Below, one piece after another: positions 1 to 10,416 of a stretch of 64,000 bases of DNA. The DNA lies in the NCBI GenBank assembly GCA_021397845.1, contig CM038043.1, positions 34,092,501 to 34,156,500 of the forward strand, read 5' to 3'. Positions within the stretch are counted from its first letter, which is position 1, and each line of letters opens with the position of its first letter. The stretch is from Areca catechu (Eukaryota > Streptophyta > Magnoliopsida > Arecales > Arecaceae). A program made the translations under genes and the position numbers. A model generated the notes under the pieces. That model made no database searches. It was given only the letters and a program-made list of their open reading frames with translations, and had not been told where the DNA came from.

Positions 1-564
1 GAAAGTACTAGGGGCATTGGACAACCAAAAGGCATAACAACCCATTCAAGAGACCATCCTTAGTTTTGAAGGCTGTTTTCCACTCATCCCTGGTCTAATC
101 CTAACCTGATGATAGCCGCTCTTGAGATCAATTTTAGAAAAAACCATGGCACCGGCCATCATATCAAGCATGTCATCTAGTCTAGGGATGGGGAACCTAT
201 ACTTGATTGTGATTTTATTGATGGCACGACTGTCAACACACATCCTCCACGTGCCATCCTTCTTCGGGGTTAGAAGTGCAGGGACTGCACAAGGGCTAAG
301 ACTCTCTCTAATGAACCCCTTCCTCAACAATTCGCCCACCTGCTTTTGCAGTTCTTTATGCTCAGATGGATTCATCCTATAATGGGGCAAGTTGGGTAAA
401 GTAGCTCCTGGGACTAAATCTATGGAATGCTGAATATCCCTAAGAGGTGGAAGGTGGTCTGGCAGATCCTCGGGAAAAACATCCTCAAATTCTTCTAATA
501 AAGGCTTAACTTCCTGAGGAGGCTCTGAGGGTGTAGGAGTCCTAAGTTCCTTAGCAGTCAACAT
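1..564 (-). pseudogene. RT N-terminal part, A1 (window-truncated)
   Basis: This is the start of reverse transcriptase with the pro-RT linker. The linker includes the acidic stretch EEFEDVFPEDLPDHLPP. It is followed by RKGFIRESLSPCAVPALL, TPKKDGTWRMCVDSRAINK and FSKIDLKSGYHQVRIRPG. The first catalytic Asp is in KIDLKSGYHQ. After this point the frame shifts relative to A2, which reads GDEWKTAFKTKDG. The YFDD box lies outside the window. Near-identity to A2 makes the assignment secure; whether the frameshift is real or a sequencing error cannot be told. Confidence 0.9.
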
Positions 565-580
565 CCAAATGGGTGAACCA

Positions 581-1130
581 CTATGAATCTTGTTCTAGAT
601 CCTTGGCACTAATTAGGTTCACTCCAGTCTTCATTTCTCTGACCTTACTGGTTCCTTTAGCTACCTTGTCCTTAGGAGGGACTGAATGGATTGTGATTTT
701 CTTCCCATTGAAACTAAAGACACAGGTGTTGGATTTTCCTAAGAGGGTGGCATCATGATCATACAACCAAGGTCTTCCAAGAATTATACTGCTCACCCCC
801 ATGGGCAAGACATCACACCAAATCTTCTCTTGATAGGATTGCATTTGGATTTGGACCTGACATCTAGACTGGATGGGTATAGAGGTAGAGTCTACCCAAG
901 AAACCTTATAGGGGTTGGGGTGGGGGACTGGGGTTAAGCCTAACATTTTGACAGTGCTAGTAGAAATGGCATTCACACAGCTCCCACTATCTATGATGAT
1001 TTTACAAACCTTATCCCCTAGTTTAAGGAAAGTCTGTAGGATGTTAGTCCTACGCCAATCTTCCTGAACTTTAGTCTGGGACAGGATGCATCTCACAACC
1101 CCTAAGTGGTCAGATTAGTGGATTCTTCCT
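581..1130 (-). pseudogene. Retroviral-type aspartic protease, A1
   Basis: This domain would mature the Gag-Pol polyprotein inside virus-like particles. The active-site triad sits in KIIIDSGSCVNAIS (Asp36-Ser37-Gly38 of the 171-residue frame), and the flap-distal motif SIILGRPWLYDHDATLLG follows. In A1 the active site is intact, whereas in A2 a two-base loss at the same place breaks it. The frame starts with MRCILSQTKVQEDWRR. This is preceded by the acidic gag-pro linker (NLVDEYEGEEE in A2; frameshifted here), which is also kept in the non-autonomous elements C and F. Confidence 0.88.
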
Positions 1131-1264
1131 CTCCTTCATACTCATCAACCAAATTCATTCCGGCCTCATAAACTTCTTCTTCAAACTCCTCATTAGGCTC
1201 GGAATTCTCTTCTCTCCCTCTTCTATATATAGGGATCTACGAGGGCACTGGCTAGAAACATGAC

Positions 1265-2315
1265 CTACCTTATGAACTTAAAACAAGCTATGGCTGTGCA
1301 CTGATTGGAGATATGACCGGGCTTCTGGCACTTAAAACAGACGATACTAGGGGTTCTCTGGGTGTCAGGTGCCTTACCTTTGTCCATGGGCCTAGGGGTG
1401 GGGATACCCTGATTAGGCTTGCTAGGGGTAACCTGGCTAGGTCCATTTCTTGGGATTGGGGCACTAACCCTAGATGGCATGGGTCCTCTCTGAAACTTCT
1501 CAGTGTTCAGTGCAATCTGATAGGCTTGGTCTAGGTCAGTAACCTCTCTCAGAAACAACTCTCTCTTAATATCTTCCCTAAGTCCAGCCCTAAATCTAGA
1601 CAAAGTGACCTCATGGGCTCACTCACATCACATCTCATTAGGTATTCATCAAAGGTGGTTATGTAGTCTGAAACAGATCGGTTTCCTTGTTTCAAAGTCT
1701 GCCATTGGTCTAACAGATTTTGCTGGTATGAAATGGGTAGGTACTTGTCTCTAAGCTTCTCTTTCATACCCTGCCAAGTGGTTATGGGCTCTACATTTCG
1801 TCTTCTAGTGGTCAGCTCAATGTTCCCCCAGTATAACCTAGCTTGACGTATTAATTTCATCTTGGCAAACTTGAATTTCCTCTCCTCAGACATGGCATAC
1901 CACTCAAAGTACTGGTCCATCTCACCCTCCCAATCAGAATACACCTTAGGATTTAAGCTACCATCAAAAGTGGGTGCATCTAACTTGATGTTCCGAATGA
2001 ACCTATCATCTCTATCCTCAGGTTCTGGGTCAGGCCTCCTATGATTAGGTTCAGGATCTCGGTATAAAGGTCTTCTAGGCTCTTGGTGTGGGTGAGGTTG
2101 AGGCACATTAAAATCTGGGTCAGGAGTCCAACTTCGATGCCTAGGTTCCTCAAGTACTTGGACTCGATCCCTAAGCGGGCAAAATTCTCATTCATATCCT
2201 GACTTAATTTGTTCATACTCTCAGTAAGAGCTCTAACCATGGCCTCTAAATCAGGTTGGGTTTGACCAGGTTGGTAGGGTACTCCATTCCGGGTAGACAT
2301 GATGCAATCAAGCAC
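1265..2315 (-). pseudogene. Gag, A1
   Basis: Gag builds the retrotransposon particle and binds its RNA. The order is: an N-terminal coiled-coil-like stretch (LEAMVRALTESMNKLSQDM), a Pro/Arg-rich linker, the retrotransposon gag core (YSDWEGEMDQYFEWYAM; QARLYWGNIELTTRR; DQWQTLKQGNRSVSDYI), and a CCHC zinc knuckle CFKCQKPGHISNQC near the C-terminus. Two alternative upstream Met codons exist; the one giving MSTRNGVPYQPGQTQ matches the other copies. Small indels around 1550-1620 and 2110-2160 break the frame into three overlapping pieces. The next gene is protease, in the usual gag-pro order. Confidence 0.88.
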
Positions 2316-3172
2316 ACAAAATGAGACTCAACTGAACGACTACGGGTAACTAGACCTAGAGCCCAAACTAGATGCCCAATCAGAGTGGCAAGCTAGCCTG
2401 TAGTAACTCAGGACTCAGCCAGGCAGGTGTAAGGGGAGTGTTAGGTCCCTGAGTGCCAATCCTAGACACCAATCAGAGATTGGCCAGGTAGGCGGACCAG
2501 CACACAAGCCCTTCGGGATGGAATCCCTGAACCACCGTTCTAGACACTGAGTACAAAGCACACACAGAGTAACCAGACAAACTGACTCAACTAGCCTTGA
2601 CCCGACTGTTGATGTCCCTAGCCCACTAGGGAAATTAGGTCTAATCAATTTTAGATTAAAGGCTTAGGTTCGAATGAAGGGGTGGTGGTTTTGGGCTAAG
2701 GAGAGGGTATCAACTCCTCCCCTTATCTTAGATGCTCAAATGCCCTTAAGATGAATTAAGAGATGAACACTCAAAAATAAATGGATTGCAGAAACAAAAA
2801 TAGAGTTGCAGTAATTTAATTCTCAGAAATCGCACGGAAACCAATAAATCATAGAAAATTATGAAAATACTTTCAATTATACTGGTTCAGAAAACAAAAA
2901 TCACTGAATTTGGAGTTATCTGCAGTAAGAAATAATTCCTGCAACAGGCAATTACGGGCTGAAAAGAGAGCACTTCCCCGTTTACAATTCTGCTACGAAG
3001 TTATAACCCAACGGATCCCCTACACGCCTAGGAACACCCCGTGGAATGGGAAGAGGAGGTTTGCACCTCGCTTCGTTCCTAGGACCGGACGTCCTGGGGA
3101 GTCTACTTCGAGCAGACAAAGAAAAAAAGAGAGAGACTCAAACAAGCAATCAAAACAGAAACCCTAGACAGG
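2316..3172 (-). other. 5' untranslated leader of A1
   Basis: No coding region is seen between the PBS and the gag start. The stretch holds a block rich in direct motifs (2411-2530), a stem-loop (2616-2631) and AT-rich sequence towards the PBS. The same block recurs in A2, D, C and F although their LTRs differ. No splice or promoter signal was identified. Confidence 0.7.
2616..2631 (-). promoter_or_regulatory. Conserved leader stem-loop, copy A1
   Basis: CCCTAG-CCCA-CTAGGG is a perfect 6-bp stem with a 4-nt loop, in the leader upstream of gag. The same element is present in A2, D, F and, with one wobble-compatible change, in C. A dimerisation or packaging role is inference. Confidence 0.55.
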
Positions 3173-3215
3173 GCTCTGATACCAAAAATGATGCAGAACG
3201 AAAGCTCTGATACCA
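3173..3215 (-). other. Primer-binding site, tandemly duplicated
   Basis: GCTCTGATACCA is the plus-strand image of TGGTATCAGAGC, complementary to the 3' end of plant initiator Met-tRNA. It occurs at 3173-3184 and again at 3204-3215. The 31-bp unit also contains the LTR terminus TGATGCAG, at 3189 and 3220. The duplication is present at the right LTR of A2 too but absent from D. Confidence 0.9.
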
Positions 3216-4084
3216 AAAATGATGCAGAAAAAGAACAAAAAATGTATGCGGAAGTAAAATTAAGATTAATTCTTTTTTTTTTTTATTTTATTTTTTTTTT
3301 ATATTTCAGAAATTGGCTTGACTCAAAGTAAAGTTAAACTAAGTTGAAGGAAACTAGGTAAGGATTGAAAGCACATTTGAAAAAACTAGGTTATCAGAGT
3401 AGTTAAGTAACGGATCGCTGGGGGTTGAGAAACTCCCAGACCTAGGGTTCGCTCTGAACTTTCAACAGAACAGAAATAGAGAGGAGAGATGGTTTACCAA
3501 CCAGACAGTGATCTTCTCAGAATTTGGTGGAAGAACTCTCTCGAGCAGATTGTGGGATCCTGGAGTCGGCTATCTTCGCAATGGATCCTCCAATACTGGT
3601 CTTGTGGTTTGGTCGGCTTCTCCTGGACTCAAGATCTGGGAAAGAAGAGGAACAAGTGATGGAATTCAGATACTCAAGAAAAGATTTACCAGGTTGAAGA
3701 ACTTGAAAGCTGAAGTTGCTGAAATCAGGATTCTCCTGGAGGCTGATCTGACTTCCTCTTAGAATTGCTGTAGATCTGAAGTATCTGGACTGGAGCTGGA
3801 TGCTGGTGGTCGGCCTGGACTTGGAGAGGGTGGCCGTGAGAGGGGGATAGCTAGGGCTTGGTGGAAAGAGAAGGGTGATGGCGGCTAGGTTTGGGAGTGG
3901 AGTGGCTAACCTAGGGTTTGGGTTTTGGAGATCTCACACCTCCTCAAGGTTCCTGGGGAACCCGGATTTACTCCTCACGGAGCTCAACACCTGGATGCAA
4001 GTGCGGAAGAGAGAAAACACAAAGTTGCTCACAAAAAAAATTTGGTTTCATTCATCTGATTGATTAAACTTACAAGAGGGGTTT

Positions 4085-4092
4085 AATTTATA
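4085..4092 (-). promoter_or_regulatory. Candidate LTR TATA box
   Basis: TATAAATT is read on the minus strand inside the LTR, about 900 nt before the PBS-proximal LTR end. The corresponding octamer is conserved at 11295-11302. It is called by motif only. Confidence 0.35.
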
Positions 4093-4756
4093 AGGCTTTA
4101 CAAGAGTAGGGTTTACATCTTCCCATGTGGGACTAAAGGAGGGGATCTACAAATCAGGATAATCCATACCATATGGTCGGCCAAGGTACCAAAAAAAAAT
4201 TTGATTAGGGTTATAAAGGCAGGTAGATGCGCCTCCTTGCTTGGATCTTCAAGAGAATTTTTTTCCTTCCATGGATCAACTCTTGGACTCCTCCTTTTTT
4301 CCTCCCTAGTCAAGGCCCTTCCCATCTTTGTTTGGATATTTGTTGGCAGGTAGTGGGCGCCTCCTTGAAGTTCTCTCCAAGAGAATTTCTTCCCTTTCTT
4401 AGTTTGGTTCTTTTGGGAAAGACTTGGCCGCCCCCTTGATTTGTGGACTCCTGGTGGATTCTCCTCAACTGGCGCATGAGAGAAGGAAGCTGCTATCTGT
4501 GGCGTGGGGACCAAAGGCTGCTGGATGTAGATATGGCGCCCCCTGGACTCAGGGTATGGCTGGGAGTGTGGCTGGGAGTGTGGCGCCCACTTGCTAGGCC
4601 TTGGAAGAAAATGTAACACCCCAGGTTGAAACCCTAGTCCACTACTGAGTCAACATGACTCAACAAAATAAAATGCAGGTAATGTAGACTCAAGCTAAAT
4701 TGAGTTGATCTAGTCAACTCTTATTACAACCGAAAACCCTAATTCTTCGGGCAAGG

Positions 4757-6160
4757 TTAATCAGAGATCCAGATGGAGCTCTGAAGTCTTCTTCTGAGTC
4801 TGGTGCCCGCACCAATTCTCCCAGGGTGGGAGGAACTCGACCCTGTCGAGTATGGATCAAGTTGGCTCTGGTATCTCTCCAAGAGGTCTGGGTCCAGCTC
4901 TTGTAATTCTTCTCGGGAGATCCAAGAGTCATCAGAATCTGGCCTTCCTAGCCAGCGGACCAGGTATCTTTGGTATCCTCGATTACGAGTAGAGATAACC
5001 TGATCATCCAGGATCTTTTCAATTGCTCTTTCCTCACAGGCCAATTTGTTGGTGGACACACAGGGTCAGGTTCACTCTCAAGAGCAGGATTAGGTTCAAA
5101 AGCCTCACTGGGAATCACAGCTGGCTCCCTATACTCTACTAGGTCTGTAATGTTGAAAGTGGAGCTAATGCCTAGTTCTGGAGGTAACTCGAGCACATAG
5201 GCATTGGATCCTACTCTCTTTACCACTCTAAATGGTCCAGCTCCCCTAGCATGTAACTTTCTAACGGTTCCAGGAGGAAACCGTTCAGGCCTTAACCTAA
5301 TCATTACATAGTCTCCTTCGTCAAAAGTTTTGACTCGCCTTTGAGAATCAGCCAATTTCTTATAAGTTTCATTACTTAAATTTATTTTGGCTTGAATTTC
5401 TTTATGCAAGTCTTTTATATGCTGTGCAAAAACTTCGGCAGACTCGGAGACCCGTGTGTGGACTGGTAAAGGAGCTAGGTCAAGAGTGTGTGGGGGTTTG
5501 TAACCATGCACAATTTCAAATGGACTCTTACCCGTAGACCTATTGACCGAGTCATTATATGCAAATTCAGCTCTAGGTAAGTACAAATCCCAGTTCCTAA
5601 TGTTTTCACCAACAAGACACCTTAGCAGATTGCCTAAACTACGGTTCACTACTTCGGTTTGGCCGTCAGTCTGGGGATGATAGGCAGTTGAAAACTTAAG
5701 TTTCGTCCCTAACTTATGCCAAAGGGTTTTCCAGAAATAGCTGGTGAACCGAACATCCCTATCTGAAACAATGGTCTTGGGTAGGCCATGGAGTCGAACT
5801 ATCTCATTAAAGAACAGGTGGCTACCTTAGACGCATCAAATGTTTGGGAACAAGGCAAGAAATGGGCCATCTTGGAAAATCGGTCTACTACAACACAGAT
5901 AGAGTCATGCCTCCTCTGGGTCTTAGGCAAACCTAACACAAAGTCCATGCTCACATCTTGCCAAGGACGATCTGGGACAGGGAGTGGGGTATAAAGGCCG
6001 TGTTCTGTTTTCGCTGTTTGGCAACAGCGCAGGTCCGACACCTAGCCACAATGTGTGCTACATCTCTTTTTAAGCTAGGCCAGAAAAAATGGTCTTCAAT
6101 AGCCAGGGTGGTCTTATCTTTTCCGAAATGGCCAGCTAAACCTCCAGCATGAGTTTCCCA
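4757..6160 (-). pseudogene. Integrase with C-terminal chromodomain, A2
   Basis: Integrase inserts the cDNA, and the chromodomain is thought to steer insertion to marked chromatin. An HHCC zinc finger is visible (HAGGLAGH then CRTC). The DDE core follows: Asp in CVVVDRFSKMAHF, Asp in IVSDRDVRFTSYF, Glu in DGQTEVVNRSL. Then come a GPF-type module (RGAGPFRVVKRVGSNAYVL) and a chromodomain (IEKILDDQVISTRNRGYQ; YLVRWLGRPDSDDSW). All three catalytic acids survive. Frameshifts are seen near 5818 and 6000. The stop codon lies 58 nt inside the 3' LTR, so the last residues are LTR-encoded, as in element C. Confidence 0.9.
4802..4813 (-). repeat. Palindrome at LTR terminus
   Basis: GGTGCCCGCACC (arms GGTGC/GCACC) sits one base inside the LTR end and inside the pol reading frame. 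D has the identical palindrome. C has GGTGTCCACACC, where the paired change keeps the arms complementary. Confidence 0.6.
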
Positions 6161-6895
6161 AATCAAGAATTCCCTAAGAGAGGTTCTAGGGATGCAAAGC
6201 CTATTCTTAAAGAACAGAAAGCCATCTAAAAGGGAATAATCCTTATGTTCACTAGATGGTCCTTGAGTTAGATCCTGGTATACAGTCTTGAAATCCAGAC
6301 ACGACTCATATTCTTCTTTGATTTGCTCAAACCCTATGACTTCAGCCCTAACAGAATTCAACAACAAAGATCGACGACTAAGGGCATCAGCTACCTTATT
6401 TTCAGACCCAGCCTTATGCTTCAAAACAAAAGTATAGGACTGGATATACTCTACCCACTTAGCATGCCTAGGGTTAAGCTTCTTCTGAGAATTCAAGAAT
6501 CTAAGAGCCTCATGGTCCGAAAACAGCACAAATTCTTGCGGTAGTAAATAATGTCTCCAGTAACGCAAAGCTTGCACTACCGCGTAAAATTCCTTATCAT
6601 AGGTAGAATACCTAAGCTTAGCATCATTAAGTTTTTCACTAAAGAATGCTACGGGATGGTTCTCTTGGCTTAGGACTCCACCTATACCTACTCCTGAAGC
6701 ATCACAGGCAACCTCAAATACCTTTAAAAAGTCCGGTAGTCTCAAAATGGGTGCCTGGGTCATCCTATCCTTAAGATCTAGGAAGGCTTTATGGGCTGCT
6801 TTGGTCCACTGAAATTCTCCCTTCCTAATGCAGTCTGTGATAGGAGCAACTACGGTACTAAACCCCTTGATGAATCGCCTATAGAAGGTAGCCAA
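6160..6895 (-). pseudogene. RNase H and connection domain, A2
   Basis: RNase H degrades the RNA strand of the RNA-DNA hybrid during reverse transcription. In the frame starting MATFYRRFIKGFS, the catalytic acids are visible at Asp65 (ACDASGVGIGGV), Glu102 (YDKEFYAVV), Asp127 (LFSDHEALRFL) and Asp170 (KVADALSRR). The segment before them is the RT thumb/connection typical of Ty3/gypsy. This domain is intact over its length and runs on into the integrase zinc finger. A frame break near 6895 separates it from RT. Confidence 0.9.
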
Positions 6896-7750
6896 GCCAT
6901 GGAAACTTTGACTTCATGCACACTGGTTGGCTCTGGCCATTCTACTATGGACCTAATCTTTTCAGGATCGGCAGCCACGCCGTCAGGGGTTACAACAAAT
7001 CCAAGGAAGATAATCCTACTGGTCATAAATTCACACTTTTTGAGATTACCGTAGAGACTATCATTCCTCAAAACTTGACAGACTTGTCTAAGGTGGCCTA
7101 GGTGATCTGCAGGGGTCTTACTATAGATCAGGATATCATCAAAATAGACCACTACAAACTTCCCTATGAAAGCTCTAAGTACTTGGGTCATAATCCTCAT
7201 GAAAGTACTAGGGGCATTGGACAACCCAAAAGGCATAACAACCCATTCGAAGAGACCATCCTTAGTTTTGAAGGCTGTTTTCCACTCATCCCCTGGTCTA
7301 ATCCTAACCTGATGATAGCCGCTCTTGAGATCAATTTTAGAAAAAACCATGGCACCGGCCATCATATCAAGCATGTCATCTAGTCTAGGGATGGGGAACC
7401 TATACTTGATTGTGATTTTATTGATGGCACGACTGTCAACACACATCCTCCACGTGCCATCCTTCTTCGGGGTTAGAAGTGCAGGGACTGCACAAGGGCT
7501 AAGACTCTCTCTAATGAACCCCTTCCTCAACAATTCGCCACCTGCTTTTGCAGTTCTTTATGCTCAGATGGATTCATCCTATAATGGGGCAAGTTGGGTA
7601 AAGTAGCTCCTGGGACTAAATCTATGGAATGCTGAATATCCCTAAGAGGTGGAAGGTGGTCTGGCAGATCCTCGGGAAAAACATCCTCAAATTCTTTAAT
7701 AAAGGCTTAACTTCCTGAGGAGGCTCTGAGGGTGTAAGAGTCCTAAGTTC
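6850..7750 (-). pseudogene. Reverse transcriptase, A2
   Basis: This RNA-dependent DNA polymerase copies the element RNA primed from Met-tRNA. The frame from 7533 carries KIDLKSGYHQVRIRPGDEW (first catalytic Asp68), FGLSNAPSTFMR and the active-site box YFDDILIYS (residues 130-137, genomic 7135-7146). All three catalytic Asp residues are present. A one-base loss near 7537 (GCCACC where A1 has GCCCACC) shifts the N-terminal part out of frame. Another break near 6900 separates RNase H. The upstream pro-RT linker with its acidic stretch lies at about 7590-7750. Confidence 0.92.
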
Positions 7751-7751
7751 C

Positions 7752-8400
7752 TTAGCAGTCAACATCCAAATGGGAACCACTATGAATTTCTTGTTCTAGA
7801 TCCTTGGCACTAATTAGGTTCACTCCAGTCTTCATTTCTCTGACCTTACTGGTTCCTTTAGCTACCTTGTCCTTAGGTGGGACTGAATGGATTGTGATTT
7901 TCTTCCCATTGAAACTAAAGACACAGGTGTTGGATTTTCCTAAGAGGGTGGCATCATGATCATACAACCAGGTCTTCCAAGAATTATACTACTCACCCCC
8001 ATGGGCAAGACATCACACCAAATCTTCTCTTGATAGGATTGCATTTGGATTTGGACCTGACATCTAGACTGGATGGGTATAGAGGTAGAGTCTACCCAAG
8101 AAACCTTATAGGGGTTGGGGTGGGGGACTGGGGTTAAGCCTAACATTTGACAGTGCTAGTAGAAATGGCATTCACACAGCTCCCTATCTATGATGATTTT
8201 ACAAACCTTATCCCCTAGTTTAAGGAAAGTCTGTAGGATGTTAGTCCTACGCCAATCTTCCTGAACTTTAGTCTGGGACAGGATGCATCTCACAACCCCT
8301 AAGTGGTCAGACTTAGTGGATTCTTCCTCTCCTTCATACTCATCAACCAAATTCATTCCGGCCTCATAAACTTCTTCTTCAAACTCCTCATTAGGCTCGG
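7752..8400 (-). pseudogene. Aspartic protease, A2 (broken at active site)
   Basis: This is the protease counterpart of the A1 copy. The residues around the active site read CKIIIDRELCECHFY, because two bases are missing just after the Asp codon near 8185; Ser-Gly of the DSG triad is therefore lost in this reading. Downstream residues (MLGLTPVPHPNPYKV; SSIILGRPG) continue in other frames. The upstream acidic linker NLVDEYEGEEESTK is visible. As A1 retains the triad, this is either a mutation or a sequence error. Confidence 0.85.
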
Positions 8401-8468
8401 AATTCTCTTCTCCTCCCTCTTCTATATATAGGGATCTACGAGGGCACTGGCTAGAAACATGACCTACC

Positions 8469-9510
8469 TTATGACTTAAAACAAGCTATGGCTGTGCACT
8501 GATTGGAGATATGACCGGGCTTCTGGCACTTAAAACAGACGATACTAGGGGTTCTCTGGGTGTCAGGTGCCTTACCTTTGTCCATGGGCCTAGGGGTGGG
8601 AATACCCTGATTAGGCTTGCTAGGGGTAACCTGGCTAGGTCCATTTCTTGGGATTGGGGCACTAACCCTAGATGGCATGGGTCCTCTCTGAAACTTCTCA
8701 GTGTTCAGTGCAATCTGATAGGCTTGGTCTAGGTCAGTAACCTCTCTCAGAAACAACTCTCTTAATATCTTCCCTAAGTCCAGCCCTAAATCTAGACAAA
8801 GTGACCTCATGGGCTTCACTCACATCACATCTCATAGGTATTCATCAAAGGTGGTTATGTAGTCTGAAACAGATCGGTTCCTTGTTTCAAAGTCTGCCAT
8901 TGGTCTAACAGATTTTGCTGGTATGAAATGGGTAGGTACTTGTCTCTAAGCTTCTCTTTCATACCCTGCCAAGTGGTTATGGGCTCTACATTTCGTCTTC
9001 TAGTGGTCAGCTCAATGTTCCCCCAGTATAACCTAGCTTGACGTATTAATTTCATCTGGCAAACTTGAATTTCCTCTCCTCAGACATGGCATACCACTCA
9101 AAGTACTGGTCCATCTCACCCTCCCAATCAGAATACACCTTAGGATTTAAGCTACCATCAAAAGTGGGTGCATCTAACTTGATGTTCCGAATGAACCTAT
9201 CATCTCTATCCTCAGGTTCTGGGTCAGGCCTCCTATGATTAGGTTCAGGATCTCGGTATAAAGGTCTTCTAGGCTCTTGGTGTGGGTGAGGTTGAGGCAC
9301 ATTAAAATCTGGGTCAGGAGTCCAATTCCGATGCCTAGGTTCCTCAAGTACTTGGACTCGATCCCTAAGCTGGGCAAAATTCTCATTCATATCCTGACTT
9401 AATTTATTCATACTCTCAGTAAGAGCTCTAACCATGGCCTCTAAATCAGGTTGGGTTTGACCAGGTTGGTAGGGTACTCCATTCCGGGTAGACATGATGC
9501 AATCAAGCAC
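8469..9510 (-). pseudogene. Gag, A2
   Basis: The N-terminal 150 residues are continuous from the start near 9495 (MSTRNGVPYQPGQTQ). They include the coil LEAMVRALTESMNKLSQDM, a Pro/Arg-rich linker (EPRRPLYRDPEPNHRRPD) and the gag core (KVYSDWEGEMDQYFEW). A single-base loss near 9056 and others near 8840-8880 break the rest. The CCHC knuckle CFKCQKPGHISNQC is intact at the C-terminal end. An alternative in-frame ATG lies five codons upstream. Confidence 0.9.
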
Positions 9511-10374
9511 ACAAAATGAGACTCAACTGAACGACTACGGGCTAACTAGACCTAGAGCCCAAACTAGATGCCCAATCAGAGTGGCAAGCTAGCCTGTAGT
9601 AACTCAGGACTCAGCCAGGCAGGTGTAAGGGAGTGTTAGGTCCCTGAGTGCCAATCCTAGACACCAATCAGAGATTGGCCAGGTAGGCGGACCAGCACAC
9701 AAGCCCTTCGGGATGGAATCCCTGAACCACCGTTCTAGACACTGAGTACAAAGCACACACAGAGTAACCAGACAAACTGACTCAACACTAGCCTTGACCC
9801 GACTTGTTGATGTCCCTAGCCCACTAGGGCAAATTAGGTCTAATCAATTTTTAGATTAAAGGCTTAGGTTCGAATGAAGGGGTGGTGGTTTTGGGCTAAG
9901 GAGAGGTTATCAACTCCTCCCCTTATCTTAGATGCTCAAATGCCCTTAAGATGAATTAAGAGATGAACACTCAAAAATAAATGGATTGCAGAACACAAAA
10001 ATAGAGTTGCAGTAATTTAATTCTCAGAAATCGCACGGAAACCAATAAATCATGAGAAAATTGTGAATTACTTTCAATTATACTGGTTTCAGTAAAAAAA
10101 ATCACTGAATTTGGAATTATCTGTAGTAAGAAATAATTCCTGCAACAGGGCAATTACGGGCTGAAAACAGAGCACTTCCCCGTTTACAATTCCTGCTACG
10201 AAGTTATAACCCAACGGATCCCCTACACGCCCTAGGAACACCCCGTGGAATGGGAAGAGGAGGTTTGCACCTCGCTTCGTTCCTAGGACCGGACATCCTG
10301 GGGAGTCTACTTCGAGCAGACAAAGTAAAAAGAGAGAGACTCAAACAAGCAATCAAACAGAAACCCTAGACAGG
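9511..10374 (-). other. 5' untranslated leader of A2
   Basis: This is non-coding sequence between gag and the PBS, the counterpart of 2316-3172. It contains the conserved block at about 9610-9730 and the stem-loop at 9814-9829. Nothing else is recognised. Confidence 0.7.
9814..9829 (-). promoter_or_regulatory. Conserved leader stem-loop, copy A2
   Basis: CCCTAG-CCCA-CTAGGG is identical to the A1, D and F copies. Confidence 0.55.
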
Positions 10375-10416
10375 GCTCTGATACCAAAAATGATGCAGAA
10401 CAAAGCTCTGATACCA
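10375..10416 (-). other. Primer-binding site, duplicated (A2)
   Basis: Two copies of the Met-tRNA complement are seen, at 10375-10386 and 10405-10416, in a 30-bp tandem unit that also duplicates the LTR end (10391 and 10421). Confidence 0.9.

Larger units (their letters stand above)
1..3188 (-). mobile_element. Chromovirus A1, truncated internal region
   Basis: This is the 5' half of a Ty3/gypsy internal region read on the minus strand: leader, gag, protease and the start of RT. It is cut by the window edge inside RT. It is near-identical to 7201-10390, the same part of A2, with differences that are mostly single-base indels. Its right side runs through a PBS directly into the LTR at 3189, which is also the 3' LTR of A2. 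RT, RNase H and integrase motifs of the full copy place the family among chromoviruses, probably CRM/Reina-like; LTR ends of the TGATG/CATCA type agree with CRM. The lineage is inferred from motif memory, not a tree. Confidence 0.9.
3189..4814 (-). repeat. LTR of family A (shared by A1 and A2)
   Basis: The LTR begins TGATGCAG and ends GCACCA on the plus strand. It is near-identical to 10391-12036. To its left lie the PBS and leader of A1, so it acts as the 5' LTR of A1. To its right lies the chromodomain end of A2, so it also acts as the 3' LTR of A2. Such a shared middle LTR is what unequal recombination or a tandem assembly duplication leaves. Confidence 0.9.

Noticed and set aside
3173..3215. 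Possible tRNA gene fragments at the PBS sites
   Set aside because: Only 12 nt complementary to tRNA-Met are present; no cloverleaf or control boxes.
7325..7606. Plus-strand ORF of 93 aa, also present in copy A1 (122-382)
   Set aside because: It is the exact reverse complement of the RT coding region and repeats only because the element is duplicated.
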